Source: Mesostigma viride
Taxonomy: Eukaryota; Streptophyta; Mesostigmatophyceae; Mesostigmatales; Mesostigmataceae
DNA length: 60,000 nt
Direction of reading: 5' to 3'
Assembly (NCBI GenBank): GCA_009746045.1
Contig: RPFO01000079.1
Location: 1,384,785-1,444,784, forward strand
Under the pieces are notes generated by a model, which had not been told where the DNA came from, did no database searches, and worked only from the letters and a program-made list of their open reading frames with translations. The position numbers and the translations under genes are program-made. Positions 31,785 to 44,058 of this stretch are shown here, piece by piece. Each line of letters begins with the position of its first letter. Within the stretch, counting starts at the first letter, position 1.

Positions 31785-32400
31785 CATTAATTAATTAATA
31801 GACACGTGACTGCGTCACGTGAGCATAAGTCCTAGCTCAGTGGGAGGGGAATGCATGGGATGGAATGGATGGTGTAAGCTATCTAGGTCCTAGTTACAGG
31901 GGTGTGGGCACCGCGGAATCGCTATGAATGCCATACTTGGTCACACGCGGAGCCCCCACAGGCTTGGGGGTGGTCTCCTTCATCACTACTTGCCATCTAT
32001 CCTTGCGCACCATGTGCCTCCATATTACAGACAAACCAGGAGGCTACCCGGGTGTGAGCCCGTCACGTCTAGTGTAGCACATGTCCATGCCGAGTCTATC
32101 ACGAAAAGTCCACGGGTGGCAGCCCCATGCCGCGCGCGGCCGGGGGCACGCCAGGTGAGGACATATCGCCCAGGCTGGGCGGGCTTGGTGCCAGCTATTA
32201 GCTATAGTCTATCTGATGTATCTACCTGATCTGTGCAGGCCAGATGCCCGGCTAGGCTCAGGCGCCTGTGCCTAATAATGTGGGAAACATAGGGCAAATC
32301 AGCGTACAAACCCTCATTACTAATGTGCAAACCAAAGGGGATGTTATGTAAGGGCCTTGCGCAGCATCTTCGCATCTCTGCTTCACATGTATACTCTATT
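31785..32400 (-). mobile_element. Fragment of an RT-encoding LINE (C-terminus and 3' UTR)
   Basis: The minus-strand frame near 32400-32210 reads NEGLYADLPYVSHIIRHRRL and AGHLACT. This is the typical C-terminal stretch of LINE ORF2 proteins and matches NEDLYQGMPYITSTIKQRRL in the element at 54.4-54.7 kb. A TTAATTAATTAAT tail lies at 31785-31799, beside a palindromic CACGTGACTGCGTCACGTG. Target duplications were not found. Confidence 0.6.
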
Positions 32401-32469
32401 ATACTCAATCAGAAAAAATTGTTATTACAACACCCTCATTGCTTCACAGGGAAACTAGAATGATATATA

Positions 32470-32625
32470 GATAAACTGACTCCATTCATATTCATCATCC
32501 TGAACAACTCGAATTACGCGGACAATTAGATAACGGCAGGCTCGAGCTACCATAGTCCGGATTCTCCCGATTAATTTCTGGCCTGCGCTGGACGTTGTCT
32601 CCTTGCATGATAGGGTATTAGATTG
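32470..32625 (+). repeat. Fragment of the Penelope-like element 3' region
   Basis: Shares ATTCATATTCATCATCCTGA, ACGGCAGGCTCGAGCTACCA and TCTGGCCTGCGCTGG with 56505-56604 (same strand) and 40260-40360 (opposite strand). Confidence 0.7.
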
Positions 32626-34573
32626 GTTGAATATATTTTGTTTTCGGCTATAGGAGGCGTGGCTTTGCACTGATGACGGCCGGGCAAGAGGATTTCAGCC
32701 GTGGGCAACCAAGCTCACTGATGTCGTCGGGCTAGTCCAGGGCGAGAGGGCACGTACGTGAACCGGCATGCACTCCCAGTCACACACGACACCATCGACA
32801 TAGTCAGCTGCACCGCCTCATGTCGCGGCGAAACCCACATGGTTCCATCGGAATTAATCCTATTAGCCGCCGGCTCCGCGTTTCCTCAACCTCGTTTTCA
32901 GGATCATATACTGATCGTTCCTGCATTTTCCTAGACTTCGATCCACGCAGAAGTTGTGGCTTGTTTGAAACTAAGCCACGAATGCATGTACCCGCGGGGA
33001 TGGGGTGCATCGGCTGCCTTAATATGCCTACACATTCAATACGATGTCCCCATCTCACCTTCCTCCATCATTCCGCTTGACACATTGCACTACGTGGGCA
33101 GTGTGTTTGTTTTTGTTCTTGTTTGTTTTGCTGTTCTTGTTATTTATCTTTTTCTCTTACTGACGGGAGCTAGGCTGGGCTGTGCATGCGCGCTGTGTGT
33201 GCTACTTGACAGTCGTGTTTCTCTGTGGGCTCTTGAGATTGACTAACCAAGGATCTATAGGGCCCCACACACGGCAGTATCAGCATTTGCTCTTGTTTAC
33301 CCTCCCATATATCTCTTTACAAAAGCCAAAAAAGGGCAAATGAAGGCAGGAGCACAGCCACTCATATCTGGAACATGAAGAAGGGACATCTTTTCGTTAC
33401 AGGAAAGAGGTGTCAAGTATGACATGCAACTGGCAGGCCCCGGCCCCCCGGCCACCAGGAATAAACATGTTCCGAGTCCTTCTAGCTGACAGTGTTGTTC
33501 AGTTAGCGCCGCCACATCCTGCCCCGGGGAGTCTGATGCATCATGGACCACCGCTATCGCGTATAACGGGTGTTACTACGCAATGAATATTGACTTGATA
33601 CCTCAATATGCTCTGCTCTGGTTCTGTTTGATGTCTTAGCTCTCAGTGCATCTGAATCAACATGAAACACCTTATGACTTTCTGGCACGCTCTACCCTCC
33701 AAAGAATACGGCAATCAAGTGGCATTGATTACCGTAAGTGACACTGCTGTTTCTCGGCAGTTCCCCTATATCGTTTCTCCTCTGACAGAGGAACTGAATC
33801 GGGCTGACGCGCTGTCGCATCAACACGCGCCGGCCACAACCATCACTGCAAGGATGACCATACTCTACATCACCTCCGGCGCTTACAGCGCAAGCATTTG
33901 TCGCTTACTGAACTCCACTCGGCATGCACTCGCCCTCACCCCGAAAGCACAAGCCGCGTTATATGCCATTTAATGACAACCGCAAGTCTGACGTACCCAG
34001 CTCAACGTACGTATCTATATTCTATAATATGTGTCGGCCAGACGGATGCAACGGGATGCCTGGACGCGTTTTCAGGAAGTACATGCATGTCCGGGTGGCA
34101 CGCCGCTTTCATATATTTGCATGGCCGTGCCCTGCCGCCAACGACGACCCCCCCCTACATGGCGCCAGGTGCCATGGCCAAATACGGGTGGTGACCGGGA
34201 CTGGCGGGTCATACCCTCGGAACATGTCCCTGGCACCTTTATACCGGCGCAGCTTTTCGCAAAGCCGCAGGGCATGCATCGGGAAATTTTTGGAAACGAA
34301 TATGATTTATGTTACATTCATTTCTGCCCCACGGTTTTTGCATTGAAGACATATAGATAGAGCTTCAAAGCTCGGTCTCGCTGGCGCCCGCCTCCCCGTC
34401 CCCCGTCCCCGCCCTCTTATGTTCATCCGTGCCTGGCGTCTGAAGCATAATCTTCACCCATATCGCCCGCCATATTCCCACACCGTCGCCCATGCCCCTC
34501 CACCTTCCACACATGTGTCCCCTGCTCCTTCCCTTCACTCCACCAGTCTCCGCGCTGCCTGGCGTCACATGTC
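32626..34573. other. 1.9 kb without a recognised gene
   Basis: Short open frames only. A GTTTGTTTTTGTTC-rich stretch lies at about 33103-33160. Nothing else supports a feature. Confidence 0.4.
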
Positions 34574-34792
34574 TCGGCTTATTAATTAATTAATTGAACT
34601 CGTGCTCCCGTTGGGGAGTCACGGAGCACCGAAGTGCTTTTAATCCCTGCATGTGCACAACAGGAAGAAAGGGCAGAGACCCCCTTTCTCCTTCATGCCA
34701 GAGGCATATGCCACAGCGACAATCGGACACGCCATAATAGCTAGACGATCCGGCAAGTGCTGTGGGTGCAATAAGACTCATGTGAGCATATC

Positions 34793-35347
34793 CTGATCAG
34801 GCACTCCGCAATTAAAGGTGAAAACCATTTGCGTTCAGTGCCGGGCCGCGGAAAACGCGGAAAAACGCGATCTGCAAATGAATCCGACCGGAATCGAACT
34901 GGGGACCTCTCGCACCAACTTTCGCTGACTATAGGACGGACGTCTCCGGTTACCATGGCATCGCCAACTTACACCTATAGTCATCCGCAAAAGTTCTCCT
35001 GTCGATCGGGGAGTGATGCAAGCCTTTCGGATTTGGCACTAGATAAATCACTCGAGATCTGTGTGTAGGAGTACTACACACGTGTCTGCACCGGCGCTTG
35101 TTCAGTCTCGCAACGTGAGACGGGCTGAACACGGCTGAATCCTTCTTTAGAAGGGGGCGTAGCCGGTACTATCGAAATCAGCCAAGCGTATATTCTGATC
35201 AGGCACTCCGCAAAGGTGAAAACCATTTGCGTTCAGTGCCGGGCCGCGGAAAACGCGGAAAAACGCGATCTGCAAATGAATCCGACCGGAATCGATCTGG
35301 GGACCTCTCGCACCAACTTTCGCTGACTATAGGACGGACGTCTCCGA
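34793..35347. mobile_element. Composite element with tRNA-like direct terminal repeats
   Basis: Direct repeats at 34793-34948 (156 bp) and 35195-35346 (152 bp) flank about 246 bp. The whole is bounded by a 9-bp duplication, GAGCATATC, at 34784-34792 and 35348-35356. On the minus strand each repeat resembles part of a tRNA: TAGTCAG...TTGGT as a box A-like element and GTTCGATTCC (or the diverged GATTCC form) as box B. The 4-bp length difference is an AATT present only in the first repeat. It could be a TRIM-type LTR element or a SINE-derived dimer. Confidence 0.75.
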
Positions 35348-35583
35348 GAGCATATCATCAGTAACAAGTAGCGTGGGCAAGTAAACTGATCATAGCCAGG
35401 ACGTAGCATGGCTGTACAAGGGCTAGGCTGAGGCTACTATGGCTGCATGGTTGTGTACCATGTGTTATAGCGGTGCACGTGACTATAGGTATGGTGGCAC
35501 AGCTAGGCAAACATTCTAGGCATGGCGGCCATGGCGGCAGTGACTACCAATGAATACAAGCTAGGGCTGTTATACAAGCTATT

Positions 35584-37091
35584 CTAGCCCGCAGGGGGCG
35601 TCCACATCTTGTGGTTAATCATCATGCATGCAGGTCCCCGCCCCTCCACTGCATGCCATGGTACACCTTGCATGGGCTTCTGGGGGTCCTGCTTGTGGCC
35701 GCCGGAGGTATTGAATCCGGCCACAGGTCGCGTCGCTGCTGCTGCTGAGCGGGGGTCAGGTCGTCGTCCAGCGTGACTCCAGGTGAGGTCGTGCAACCTC
35801 TTGCAACGAGAAAGGAACCGCCGCTTGTCCTCAGGGGAGGGGAAGGTGAGCAGGACTGGTGGGGGAGCCACCTTGTCCCGTGAACTGCATGTGGGGAAGG
35901 CGGTGGCACCCGCGCAGTTCTATACCTCACCTACCAGGCCCATGAGGGTACGTGAGAAGCTGGTCCTTGAGCTCGTCAGCAAGGGTGGTACTTGTCTGGT
36001 TGACGTCTCACCTGGCTTCTGGGGGAAACGACGCAGCACCAGTGACTTGGCACTCGCGGCGAGCGCGGTCGGTGGCCTCCCGTTGTTCGGCCTGGCGGTA
36101 CGTGGTCCTCCAGCTCCTGGAGCTTCGTGGCGATGGCGTCAATGATTGAGGCGGTCGCTGACCGCAGCAGGTCCGCATAGGAGAGCGGCGGGAGGTCACC
36201 AGCATCCTGCCGGGGTGGCTGGGATGCGATCATTGGTGGCCGTCTGCTCCCCTAGTATATTTGGGACCTGTGTGGCCAGGGCCTGGGTGTGGGCGGTGAT
36301 GGCTTCAAGCTTCTTCATGAGCACGGCGGCTGCACTTCCCCTCCACCTGGTTGAGGCGGGAGAGGAGTGCAGCATGTGCCTCGGATGCCTGCGCCGTGGT
36401 CTGCAACGCCGTGAGCTGAGGTTGTAGCTTGTGTGCGACCGGCCTTGGTTTCCGTATCGGAGACCTTGGCCTCCACCGTGTTGCATGAGCGCTGTAGTCA
36501 TCAATGTCATCTTCTCGGCCAGCGGCCAGGTCACCTGCTCCGATCCTCCAGCACTGCTCGGAGGTCATCCTTGCAGAGGGAGGCAGCCGGTGTGGCTGGC
36601 GGCTCCGCAGGCCGGGCTGGGTTGCGGAGCCGAGCGTCGAGGTCACGTGCGGCATGCAGTGAGCTTGTAGAAGCTGAAGAGGATGGCGCGAGGCGATGCA
36701 TGGTTGAATTCTGGCAGGGCGAGGAACTCCTGCACCTTGTCGGCGGGGATGGGCCCATCGGGCCCACGGAGCTTGTGTTGGACCGTGCGTACTGTAGTAG
36801 TGCACTATCTCGGTGCATTGTGCGTCGGTCAGTCGCATGACCAGCCGCTGACCGTAAAGCATGCGTACTAGTCTAGGTACGTACTAGGTCGCCATTTGCT
36901 TGTTTCGTAGCAGAATTTCTTGGGCTCTGGCGAGGCGCTTGGCGATGGCCGGTTTGCTGGCGGTGGGTTTGCGGGCCCAGACTGTCGACTGGGCAAGGAC
37001 GATGGCGAGTGGGTTGGGCTGGGAGCACTGGGAAAGCTCCTTTTCCAAACCCCGTTTTGCTTTTGAAGTCGTCATACAGCTGCTTGGGCAT
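35584..37091 (-). pseudogene. Broken L1-type ORF1 of LINE alpha C2
   Basis: Aligns along its length with the intact 462-codon ORF1 at 44473-45861, from the N-terminal KTGFGKGAF-like stretch to the C-terminal MINHKMWTPPAG. Frame is lost many times through small insertions (for example GAAT near 35713, GACT near 35775, CGTG near 35951, ACGT near 36100, CATT near 36231) and some substitutions. No functional product is expected. Confidence 0.85.
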
Positions 37092-37274
37092 GCGCTTCTT
37101 TTGGAGTCGATACTGTGTTTCAGCCGTAACCGATAATATACTGGCGAGTATACTGGCGCATCAAATGCAAGTGGTCTGACCGAATGTGGGGCTCAGACGC
37201 AAAACGGATCTGAACTCCGCCGTCAGCCATACCGCCGTCAGCTATTTTCGACAGCAATAAAAAATCGGCTTATT

Positions 37275-38469
37275 ATGCAACGCGCGGCAACTTTCATGCA
37301 TCCTATCTCGAGGCCTGCAGCTTGAAGATTTAGCTTACCAGCTTACACATTGCTGTTGGGTCGTGCTCGACCCCAGCTGATCTGCAAGTCCCCCGCTCGA
37401 CCCAGGCATGCCCGACTAGTCTGCGTGGCTATAGAACTGTCACGTACATCATCCGGCACCGTGTCAATAATGGGAATGCAGATGCACTGCGTACACGTCG
37501 TTTACTGATCCCACCTTTCATTCATGTAGAGCTGTGTGTGCCCCACATTCTGCATTTGCCGCAAGTGCCGGGCTGCTATGCCGCTCGTGGTGCGCAACAC
37601 TTTCGGCACTCCCATTGCCGCCTGGCATTACTCTCAGGACTGCACCTATAGCTTGGGACAAATGGTTTTCAGCATGCATCCGGAAGGTCAGCCGCGATAC
37701 AACACCCACCGTGCTGGCCACCATCTTGGCAGGGCCCTGCCCCTGCCAACAACAACGGTATTTCAAATACCTTGATCCTGCGCCTCACAGCACGTCATGA
37801 CCGCTGACACTCAGCATCCTGGGCACCGAGCCACGCGCTTGTAGTAGACCGGCTTTTTGCCAAAGGCACCAAGTTTCTGCCGTGGTACGTCCACCGCACG
37901 TGTGCCAAAGACGGAGGTGAATGCACTGCTATCAAAATCACCGCGCAAATTCTGCAATGCTATTTGCAGTTTTGCACGGACCTCCAGCTTGCTCCTGCTT
38001 GCCATGGACCCGTGGTTTAGCGCTGGCATTCACGATCCGGAATGCAATGTACGTCTCACAAAAAAGCTTGATTACCGTCTCCGGCAGGTCCAGTGACCGC
38101 ACCACGTGGCTCAACATGCACCATGCACAGATAAAGCACTTCTTGACCATGCACTTCAATCAGGACTTTATCATCACGTGTGTTGCATGACAAGATCGTG
38201 CCAACAGCTTTACTTTTATCTGCACTGAGAAGCACTACCTTGCCATACTTTGCACCACAAGTTGGCGTCCAGCCCGACCTATGTTCAGCGTGCACAGTCT
38301 ACGGCCAGTATCACTGTTGCTCATCGGGCTTTTCTGCATTAATTAATTGTTGCTCGGGCCTTCCATAAGTGGCAGCGACGCGCCACCACCACTATATGTA
38401 GGTTCCCATATCTGTATCTCACACTTAAGCTGCATGCACAACAGTCTCCCAGGTGTTGCTTTGCGCTCC
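37275..38469. other. 1.2 kb with possible remains of a minus-strand gene
   Basis: Three successive short minus-strand frames (38295-38056, 38159-37938, 38029-37811) have protein-like stretches (GKVVLLSADKSKAVGTIL; RAKLQIALQNLRG; RQKLGAFGKKPVYYKRV). They could be a decayed gene or transposase. I cannot name a family and give no product. Confidence 0.25.
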
Positions 38470-38479
38470 GGGCGGGCAT

Positions 38480-39783
38480 CATTAATTAATTAATTAATTA
38501 AACTCGTGCTCCCGTTGGGGAGTCACGGAGCACGTACCGAAGTGCTTTTAATCCCTGTGTGTGCACAACAGGATCGAAAGGGCAGAGACCCCCAGTCTCC
38601 TTCATGCCAAAAGGCATGCCACAGCTGCATTCGGGCACGTTAGCTAAACGGACACGCTAACGATCCGGCAATCTGTGGGTGCAACAAGACGGCCCATGTG
38701 AGCATGGCATGCATAACAAGGAGCGTGGGCGAGTAAACTGATCATAGCCAAGACGTAGCATGGCTGTACAACAAGGACTAAGCTAAGGCTACATGGCTGG
38801 TTGTGTACTGTGCGTCAGTTAGCGGTGCACGTGACTAGGTATGTTGGCACGGCTAGGCAAACGTTCTAAGCATGGCTGCCATGCATGGCGGCAGTGACTA
38901 CCAATGGATACAAGCTAGGGCTATTAGCTAGTCTAGCCCGCGGGGGGCCGCGTCCACGTCCACATCTTAAGTGGTTGATCATCAGGTCCCCGCCCCTCGA
39001 TATCCAGTACACCTTGGGCTTCTGGGGGTCCTGTTTGTGGCGGAGGTACTCCGGCCACAGGTCGCGTCGCTGCATGCTGCTGCTGAGCGGGGGTCAGGTC
39101 ATCGTCCAGCGTCCAGGTGAGGTCGTGCAACCGCTTGCGACGAGAGAGGAACCGCTGCTTGTCCTCACGGGAGGGGAAGGTGAGCAGAACTGGTGGGGGA
39201 GCCGCCTTGTCCCGTGAGTGGGGAAGGCGGTGACACCCACGCAGTTCTACCTCACCTACCAGGCCCATGAGGGTAAGGAGCTGGTCCTTGAGCTCGTCGG
39301 CAAGGGAGGTTGACGTCTCACCTGGCTTCTGGGGGAAACGACGCAGCACCAGTGACTTGGCACTCGCGGCGAGCGCGGTCGGTGGCCTCCCGTTGGTTGG
39401 CCTGGCGGTGGTCCTCCAGCTCCTGGAGCTTCGTGGCGATGGGCGCGTCGGTGGTGGAGACGGTCGCTGACCGCAGCAGGTCCGCATAGGAGAGGGGCGG
39501 CCGGAGGTCGCCAGCATCCAGCCGGGGTGGCTGGGATGCGATGGTGGCCGTCTGCTCCGCTATCTTTGGGACCTGTGAGGCCAGGGCCTCGGTGTGAGCG
39601 GTGATGGCTTCAAGCTTCTTCATGAGCACGCCGCCGCACTTGCCCTCCACCTGGTTGAGGCGAGAGACAAGTGCAGCGTGCGTCTCAGATGCCTGCGCCG
39701 CGGTGTGCAGCGCCGTGAACTGGGGTTGCCGGGAGCTTGTGGACGACCTTGGTTTCCACATTGGAGACCCGGGCCTCCACCGC
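38480..39783 (-). mobile_element. LINE alpha copy C1, 5' truncated inside ORF1
   Basis: Bounded by an exact 10-bp duplication, GGGCGGGCAT, at 38470-38479 and 39784-39793. It contains the C-terminal half of ORF1 (with frame breaks), the 3' UTR, the hairpin and a TTAATTAATTAATT tail. A GTAC insertion (38534-38537) sits between the tetraloop stem and the CAAC hairpin. No ORF2. Confidence 0.9.
38933..39783 (-). pseudogene. Truncated ORF1 of LINE alpha C1
   Basis: Covers the coiled-coil region (AAQASETHAALVSRLNQVEG) through the C-terminal domain (PPPVLLTFPSREDKQRFLS, DDDLTPAQQQ). It matches the intact copy at 44473-45861 apart from small indels, for example ATGC near 39074, that change the frame close to the C-terminus. 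The N-terminal part was never inserted. Confidence 0.85.
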
Positions 39784-40019
39784 GGGCGGGCATTGCTGCG
39801 TCGCATTAATTCCGCCCCACTGATGCCTTTATCGAAACTCATCTGCCATGCCTTGAATGCATGCTCTTCTCCCCGTCGGAGGCCAATGCATTATTGATGG
39901 GTGGAGGTTCTGTCGAATGCCGGGTATGAATGCGCTGGTAGTTGGATCGTCATAGACTCAGCCCAAGTACGTCTGCGCCTTGCCGGCGCCCTTAGCCGTT
40001 CTAAGACAGCAGCAGAGAA

Positions 40020-40140
40020 GCGTATACCTATCATCCATAGCCACCTATGCATGATTTCACCACTCTATATACCACACTAGATATGCACGATTTGAAAGCT
40101 CGTTTATATAGCCTCCTTACTCGTCTGTATGCACGTAGGC
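40020..40140 (+). pseudogene. Reverse transcriptase motif A fragment, Penelope-like
   Basis: The plus strand reads HDFTTLYTTLDMHDLKARLY, which fits RT motif A of the Penelope-like type (DFSTLYT...DL). It is in opposite orientation to the adjoining remnant at 40240-41397, so it is a separate, rearranged piece. Confidence 0.5.
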
Positions 40141-40239
40141 CTCACGGGCGAAACCGCCTGCGCACACGCGTGTGTCTCTCAGACGGAGCCTACGGCAACG
40201 TCACTGGCTCTCAGGGATTGCGGCAGGTGCTATCGTGCG

Positions 40240-41397
40240 GGATGCTTATCAGGGAGACAACCAGCGCAGGCCAGAAATCGGGAGAATCCGGACCATGGTA
40301 GCTCGAGCCTGCCGTTATCTTGTCCGCGTGTTCGAGTCGTTCAGGATGATGAATATGAATGGGGATGGAAATGTGTAGCCTTGTGCATTGAAATTATGGC
40401 TGGCTTACGTGTAGAGGGACTAGATGACCTAGACGGTGGGGCCGGAAACAGCTTGCTTGATCAGGGCGTGTGTTTCGAGCCTAACTGGCCGGGGGTGTCT
40501 AGTGGGGAGCACCATTGGTGCGATCGCTCTCCCACCATTAATTTACGAGGAAATACCCCCAAATGGAAAACCACTGAAAAGATATAGCTAGTCAGTCATT
40601 ACGTTATAGCCATGCCATGATTCCAAACGTACAAGAACTGCACACGGTGCAAAGGCAAAAATCCGGAGGACAGCACTTTCAAATGTGCGGCAGGAACCAA
40701 AAGCCCGCATATGCCAGAAAACATCGTGTTGCTGCAGCGACGCGACGATGTGGACAACGAATCCAGTGCCAAGCTCGGAACGGCCGCAGAGGAGATCTGC
40801 ATGGCATCACAGGGTTCAGATGTGCGGAGATACTACGCGATCCAGCCGGTCCACGACCTGTTTGTAGAGCTTGTGCCAAGGGGCAGCACCGAACAGATGT
40901 GGGTGACGTTGCAAAAAACACCGGACTTGACGGAGCATATTATGTCTCGGTCATAGTCTTTGACCAACAAACGATGCAAGAGTTCAACAAGAGTCGTGAT
41001 GAAATCGACACGATAAGAACAAAGACGGGGAAAACGATGCAACTGACTAAGAACTTAACACCATATTTTAATTGCTGTGTGGGAAAGGAGACTGTGAATA
41101 TCGGGGTAGCGAATAAAGTGAATTTGCTGATATTTAGGATCCTTGCGCTTATCATAGACAGCCGTACGCCAGCCCTTCTTGCTATGGGTAATGTTAAGAT
41201 CGAGGTAATTGCAATGAGTATCCTCCGACGTGAGCTTTAAGTAATGTGAGGGACGCTTGCGGGTAGATGCCAGGCAGACCAGCTGTGATATACAAATGGG
41301 TTGCGAAATCAGGGTTGTCGAAAGCAATGACATCATCATTGTATCGACATGTGTGGATAAAACGCCTGATGAGAACATCATCGTTTGAGGCCATGAG
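40240..41397 (-). pseudogene. Penelope-like element copy 1, reverse transcriptase remnant
   Basis: Minus-strand RT-like sequence: motif C region (CRYNDDVIAFDNPDF), LTSEDTHCNYLDLNITHSKK, then AVYDKRKDPKYQQIHFIRYP and a C-terminal part. It aligns with copy 2 at 54765-55745. The element continues beyond the inserted LTR retrotransposon at 53992-54020 and beyond a LINE insertion at 54711 to about 54764. The YDKR and RYP signatures resemble RTs of Penelope-like elements, the Naiad/Chlamys type being my best guess. Frameshifts abound; the catalytic YIDD has become YNDD. No endonuclease domain was recognised. Confidence 0.6.
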
Positions 41398-42030
41398 TGT
41401 TACGACCCGGTTCCGGACCTCCACCTCGACCCCAGGATCTGACCTGTCCTAGACTAACTAACCCGGTAGAAGAAGGAGCCCTGTTTTGCTTTCTGAAAGA
41501 TCGTTGAACTCCCGACTCTAATGCTTTCCGATAATTGTTTCCATACTAAGCCATTGACACATTTACTTAGACATTACTGGCAATAACGTATGTACACCCA
41601 TGGTTCGACTAGCTATAACAAGCCATATCAAAGGTCGAACTGTCAACACAAGGAAAGTGCAACACCTAAATTGGCCGAAAGACTCGTGCGTGCTCGGGCC
41701 AAACATGGCCCTCGCCCGTACGATCTGACACAGGTAGGTTAGATCTACGCACTCTAATGCCACGTGGGGCGGCGCTGGTCCAGACCACACAGAGTGCCAA
41801 CGGTCCAGGCCCTAAAGTACGCAGCGCGGCGCGACTGCACCGGCCCACAATACTGAACAATTGATATGCCACTGGACCAGGTAACAACCATTCAAAAGGG
41901 TCCTAACCGCACGTAAACGTAGGAACGACAACAGCCGTAACCACGGATTGTTTCGGAGTAGCTGAGGCTACCAAGAACGTAAGGCCTCTATTTACGGCCG
42001 TAATAACACAGTTTGTTACGCGCCGTAACA
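41398..42030 (-). repeat. 3' LTR of the 12.6-kb element
   Basis: 633 bp. Compared with the other LTR it has five or six substitutions and three length differences: it lacks CCCGTGTG, and has an extra TGTA near 41592 and an extra TGAC near 41727. All are multiples of four bases. Confidence 0.95.
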
Positions 42031-42040
42031 CCTCCCCCCC
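42031..42040 (-). promoter_or_regulatory. Polypurine tract of the 12.6-kb element
   Basis: GGGGGGGAGG on the minus strand, immediately before the 3' LTR. Confidence 0.85.
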
Positions 42041-43062
42041 ATAAAAGGTAGGGAGTCCTCTCCCTACGTCAGGAGAGCATAAACACTCGATCATAAACAG
42101 AGGCAGGTCGGTAGGCATAAAAAAACCTATCGCACCCAACTATAACCCAACACAATCAACTAGCCACCCAGGGCTCCCAGCGCAAATATGTTAACCTCGG
42201 GTCCACCCCAAATGGTGTAGGGATCACCAGCACCACGCCGGGTGTGAGGCTCCCCTAACTGCCTTGCACGGAGGCTTGCCGGGAGGGACGGCACTAGGCA
42301 GGACACGCGTAGGAAACAATACTCACACCAACAACCAAGGATAACCAACCAACTGGCCAAGCATAGAGGGCGACTCTATATACCGGAGGGACAACACCCT
42401 CAGGTCGGGCCTAGAGCCCTCTATCTATTGGCCATCAGCCTGGTAGCTAGGTCCCGCGCGTCGCGATCAGCACATCCAAGTACGCGCGGTAATGAACGAC
42501 ATTCTCGTCGTTGTCATATGGCGGCCAATGGTAAGGTAGGCATCCTCCCACACAACGGTAGGAAACAAAACCAGGAAAGCCCAGTAACACCGATGTTGGG
42601 TGATCACAATGAGCATACAAGCCTAATCAAAATGGCTACACTCGAACAATCAGGAAAAAGGGTTCCAATGCCAGGAGGCAGAGTACACGCAGATAGGGAC
42701 GGCTCGCACAGGTCAGCCGAGGGCGCACCAACGTGGAGAAGAACAGATGCAACAGCAGATCCACGTTGGCATGCCACATCCGGATGTGCCGAATCTCACG
42801 ATCCTCTAGGATGCGGAGATCCTGTCGCGCGTTGGTGGACAGGGGACCACTAGCGCTGGCACGGGGCGGGGGGGGGGGCACTGTAGGCATCCGACCCCTG
42901 ACCGGGCAGCGGCGCAGGCCATCAAGCGTCCCAAACCGCGGTAGGCCTTGTACAGCAGCAAATACAACAACACCATATGGTACGACGGCCTGTCAGAATC
43001 CAGCGGCAGCGCTGGATCAGATAGAATGTCAAGGCGCTAGGTGAAGGCCGCGGAGCGGATCG
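42041..43062. other. Non-coding internal part of the LTR element
   Basis: No protein-like frame. A run of ten G occurs at about 42869-42878. Confidence 0.4.
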
Positions 43063-44040
43063 TCAGCATCCAGCCAGCCACTCAATCACCAAGCGCACCT
43101 GCTCCGCCAACTCCAGCGCGGTGAGACGACGGTAGGAGTGACCAGCACCATCCGCGGGCAGCGCACTCTGCGCAGCAGCAGCGTCGGTGGGGCCAGCCAG
43201 GGGCACGGCAGCCATAAGCGGCGGCACAACACTGCCGGAAGAAGACGACGCAGAACCCGTAGACAGCGCGGTCGCCACAGGTTCAACCGGAGGCGCGCCA
43301 CGGAGGTAGGAATAGGGTCGCACGCAGGGGCGACAGGTACCTCGGGCACCGCGACATACTCTCGCATGGCCACAACAGGATTGCGGGGTGACGCGCCGAT
43401 GACTCCTGACGTCGCGACAACGTCGCAAGGGCCGGTGCGCGACATGAGCGCTCGTAGGATCGAGCGCCAAGGGGCGCAAACCGACGCCACAGAGGCGCAA
43501 GTAGGCGTGGCATGCAGAGGTAGGCAGAGATAGGCACGAATTGTCAGATGCCGGACGACGGCGCCACAGAGTCGGGAGACGAGGCGACAAACGCGCGTGA
43601 CGTAGCAACATGATCGGGAAGCGGTGCACCAGACTCGCACGGCGTCGCACCAGAGTCGACTGGGGACGCGACAGGGGCGCGCACAGGCATGTAAGGGTCG
43701 CTCGTCAGCGCAACAACAGCGGACGACAAGGCGACAGGGTCGCATGGAGGGGCGACAGCCGCGGCAACTGGGTCGCCCAGGTCCCACAAGGGCGCGACGG
43801 GCGCGCACAGTGGCGCAACAGGGTCGCACAATGGCGCAACAGTAGTGACTTAGATGACGCGACCGCGACTGTGGACAGCGGGCTCGAGTCGCCCAACAGC
43901 GCATCGTTGTCGAAATGAGTAGCGACAGCCACGGAAGACGTCTCTCCAACAACGGATGGCGTCGCACCAGCAACGGAAGGCAACGCGCGAGCAGCGGAAG
44001 GCATCACAACTGGCGGCGCAGTAGGTGGGCACACCAGGCG
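43063..44040 (-). pseudogene. Broken Ala/Val/Pro-rich reading frame in the LTR element
   Basis: The minus strand has several overlapping frames with a GCGAC/GTCGC-rich pattern giving repeats of the kind VAPPCDPVALSS and VASPVDSGATP, and a more ordinary end (HSYRRLTALELAEQ) stopping at 43063. It occupies the 3' part of the element, after the space where pol would lie. It may be the tail of a Gag-like or accessory protein with frame breaks. No family is recognised. Confidence 0.3.
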
Positions 44041-44058
44041 GCGTTGTTAGCGGTGCAA

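Larger units (their letters stand above)
34584..37264 (-). mobile_element. LINE alpha copy C2, full-length ORF1-only element
   Basis: Bounded by an exact 10-bp duplication, TCGGCTTATT, at 34574-34583 and 37265-37274. Reading on the minus strand: a 5' UTR with the doubled GCTGACGGCGG motif, a broken ORF1, a 3' UTR split by a 555-bp composite repeat, and the 3' hairpin and TTAA tail. No ORF2 is present. It carries many short insertions relative to the copy at 44-46 kb, several of exactly four bases. Confidence 0.88.

Noticed and set aside
31801-31822. CACGTGACTGCGTCACGTG palindrome as a regulatory operator
   Set aside because: Single occurrence next to a LINE tail with no gene nearby; could be chance or an element end.
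43063-44040. Real Ala/Val-rich surface-type protein
   Set aside because: The frames are broken and composition-driven; kept only as a low-confidence pseudogene.
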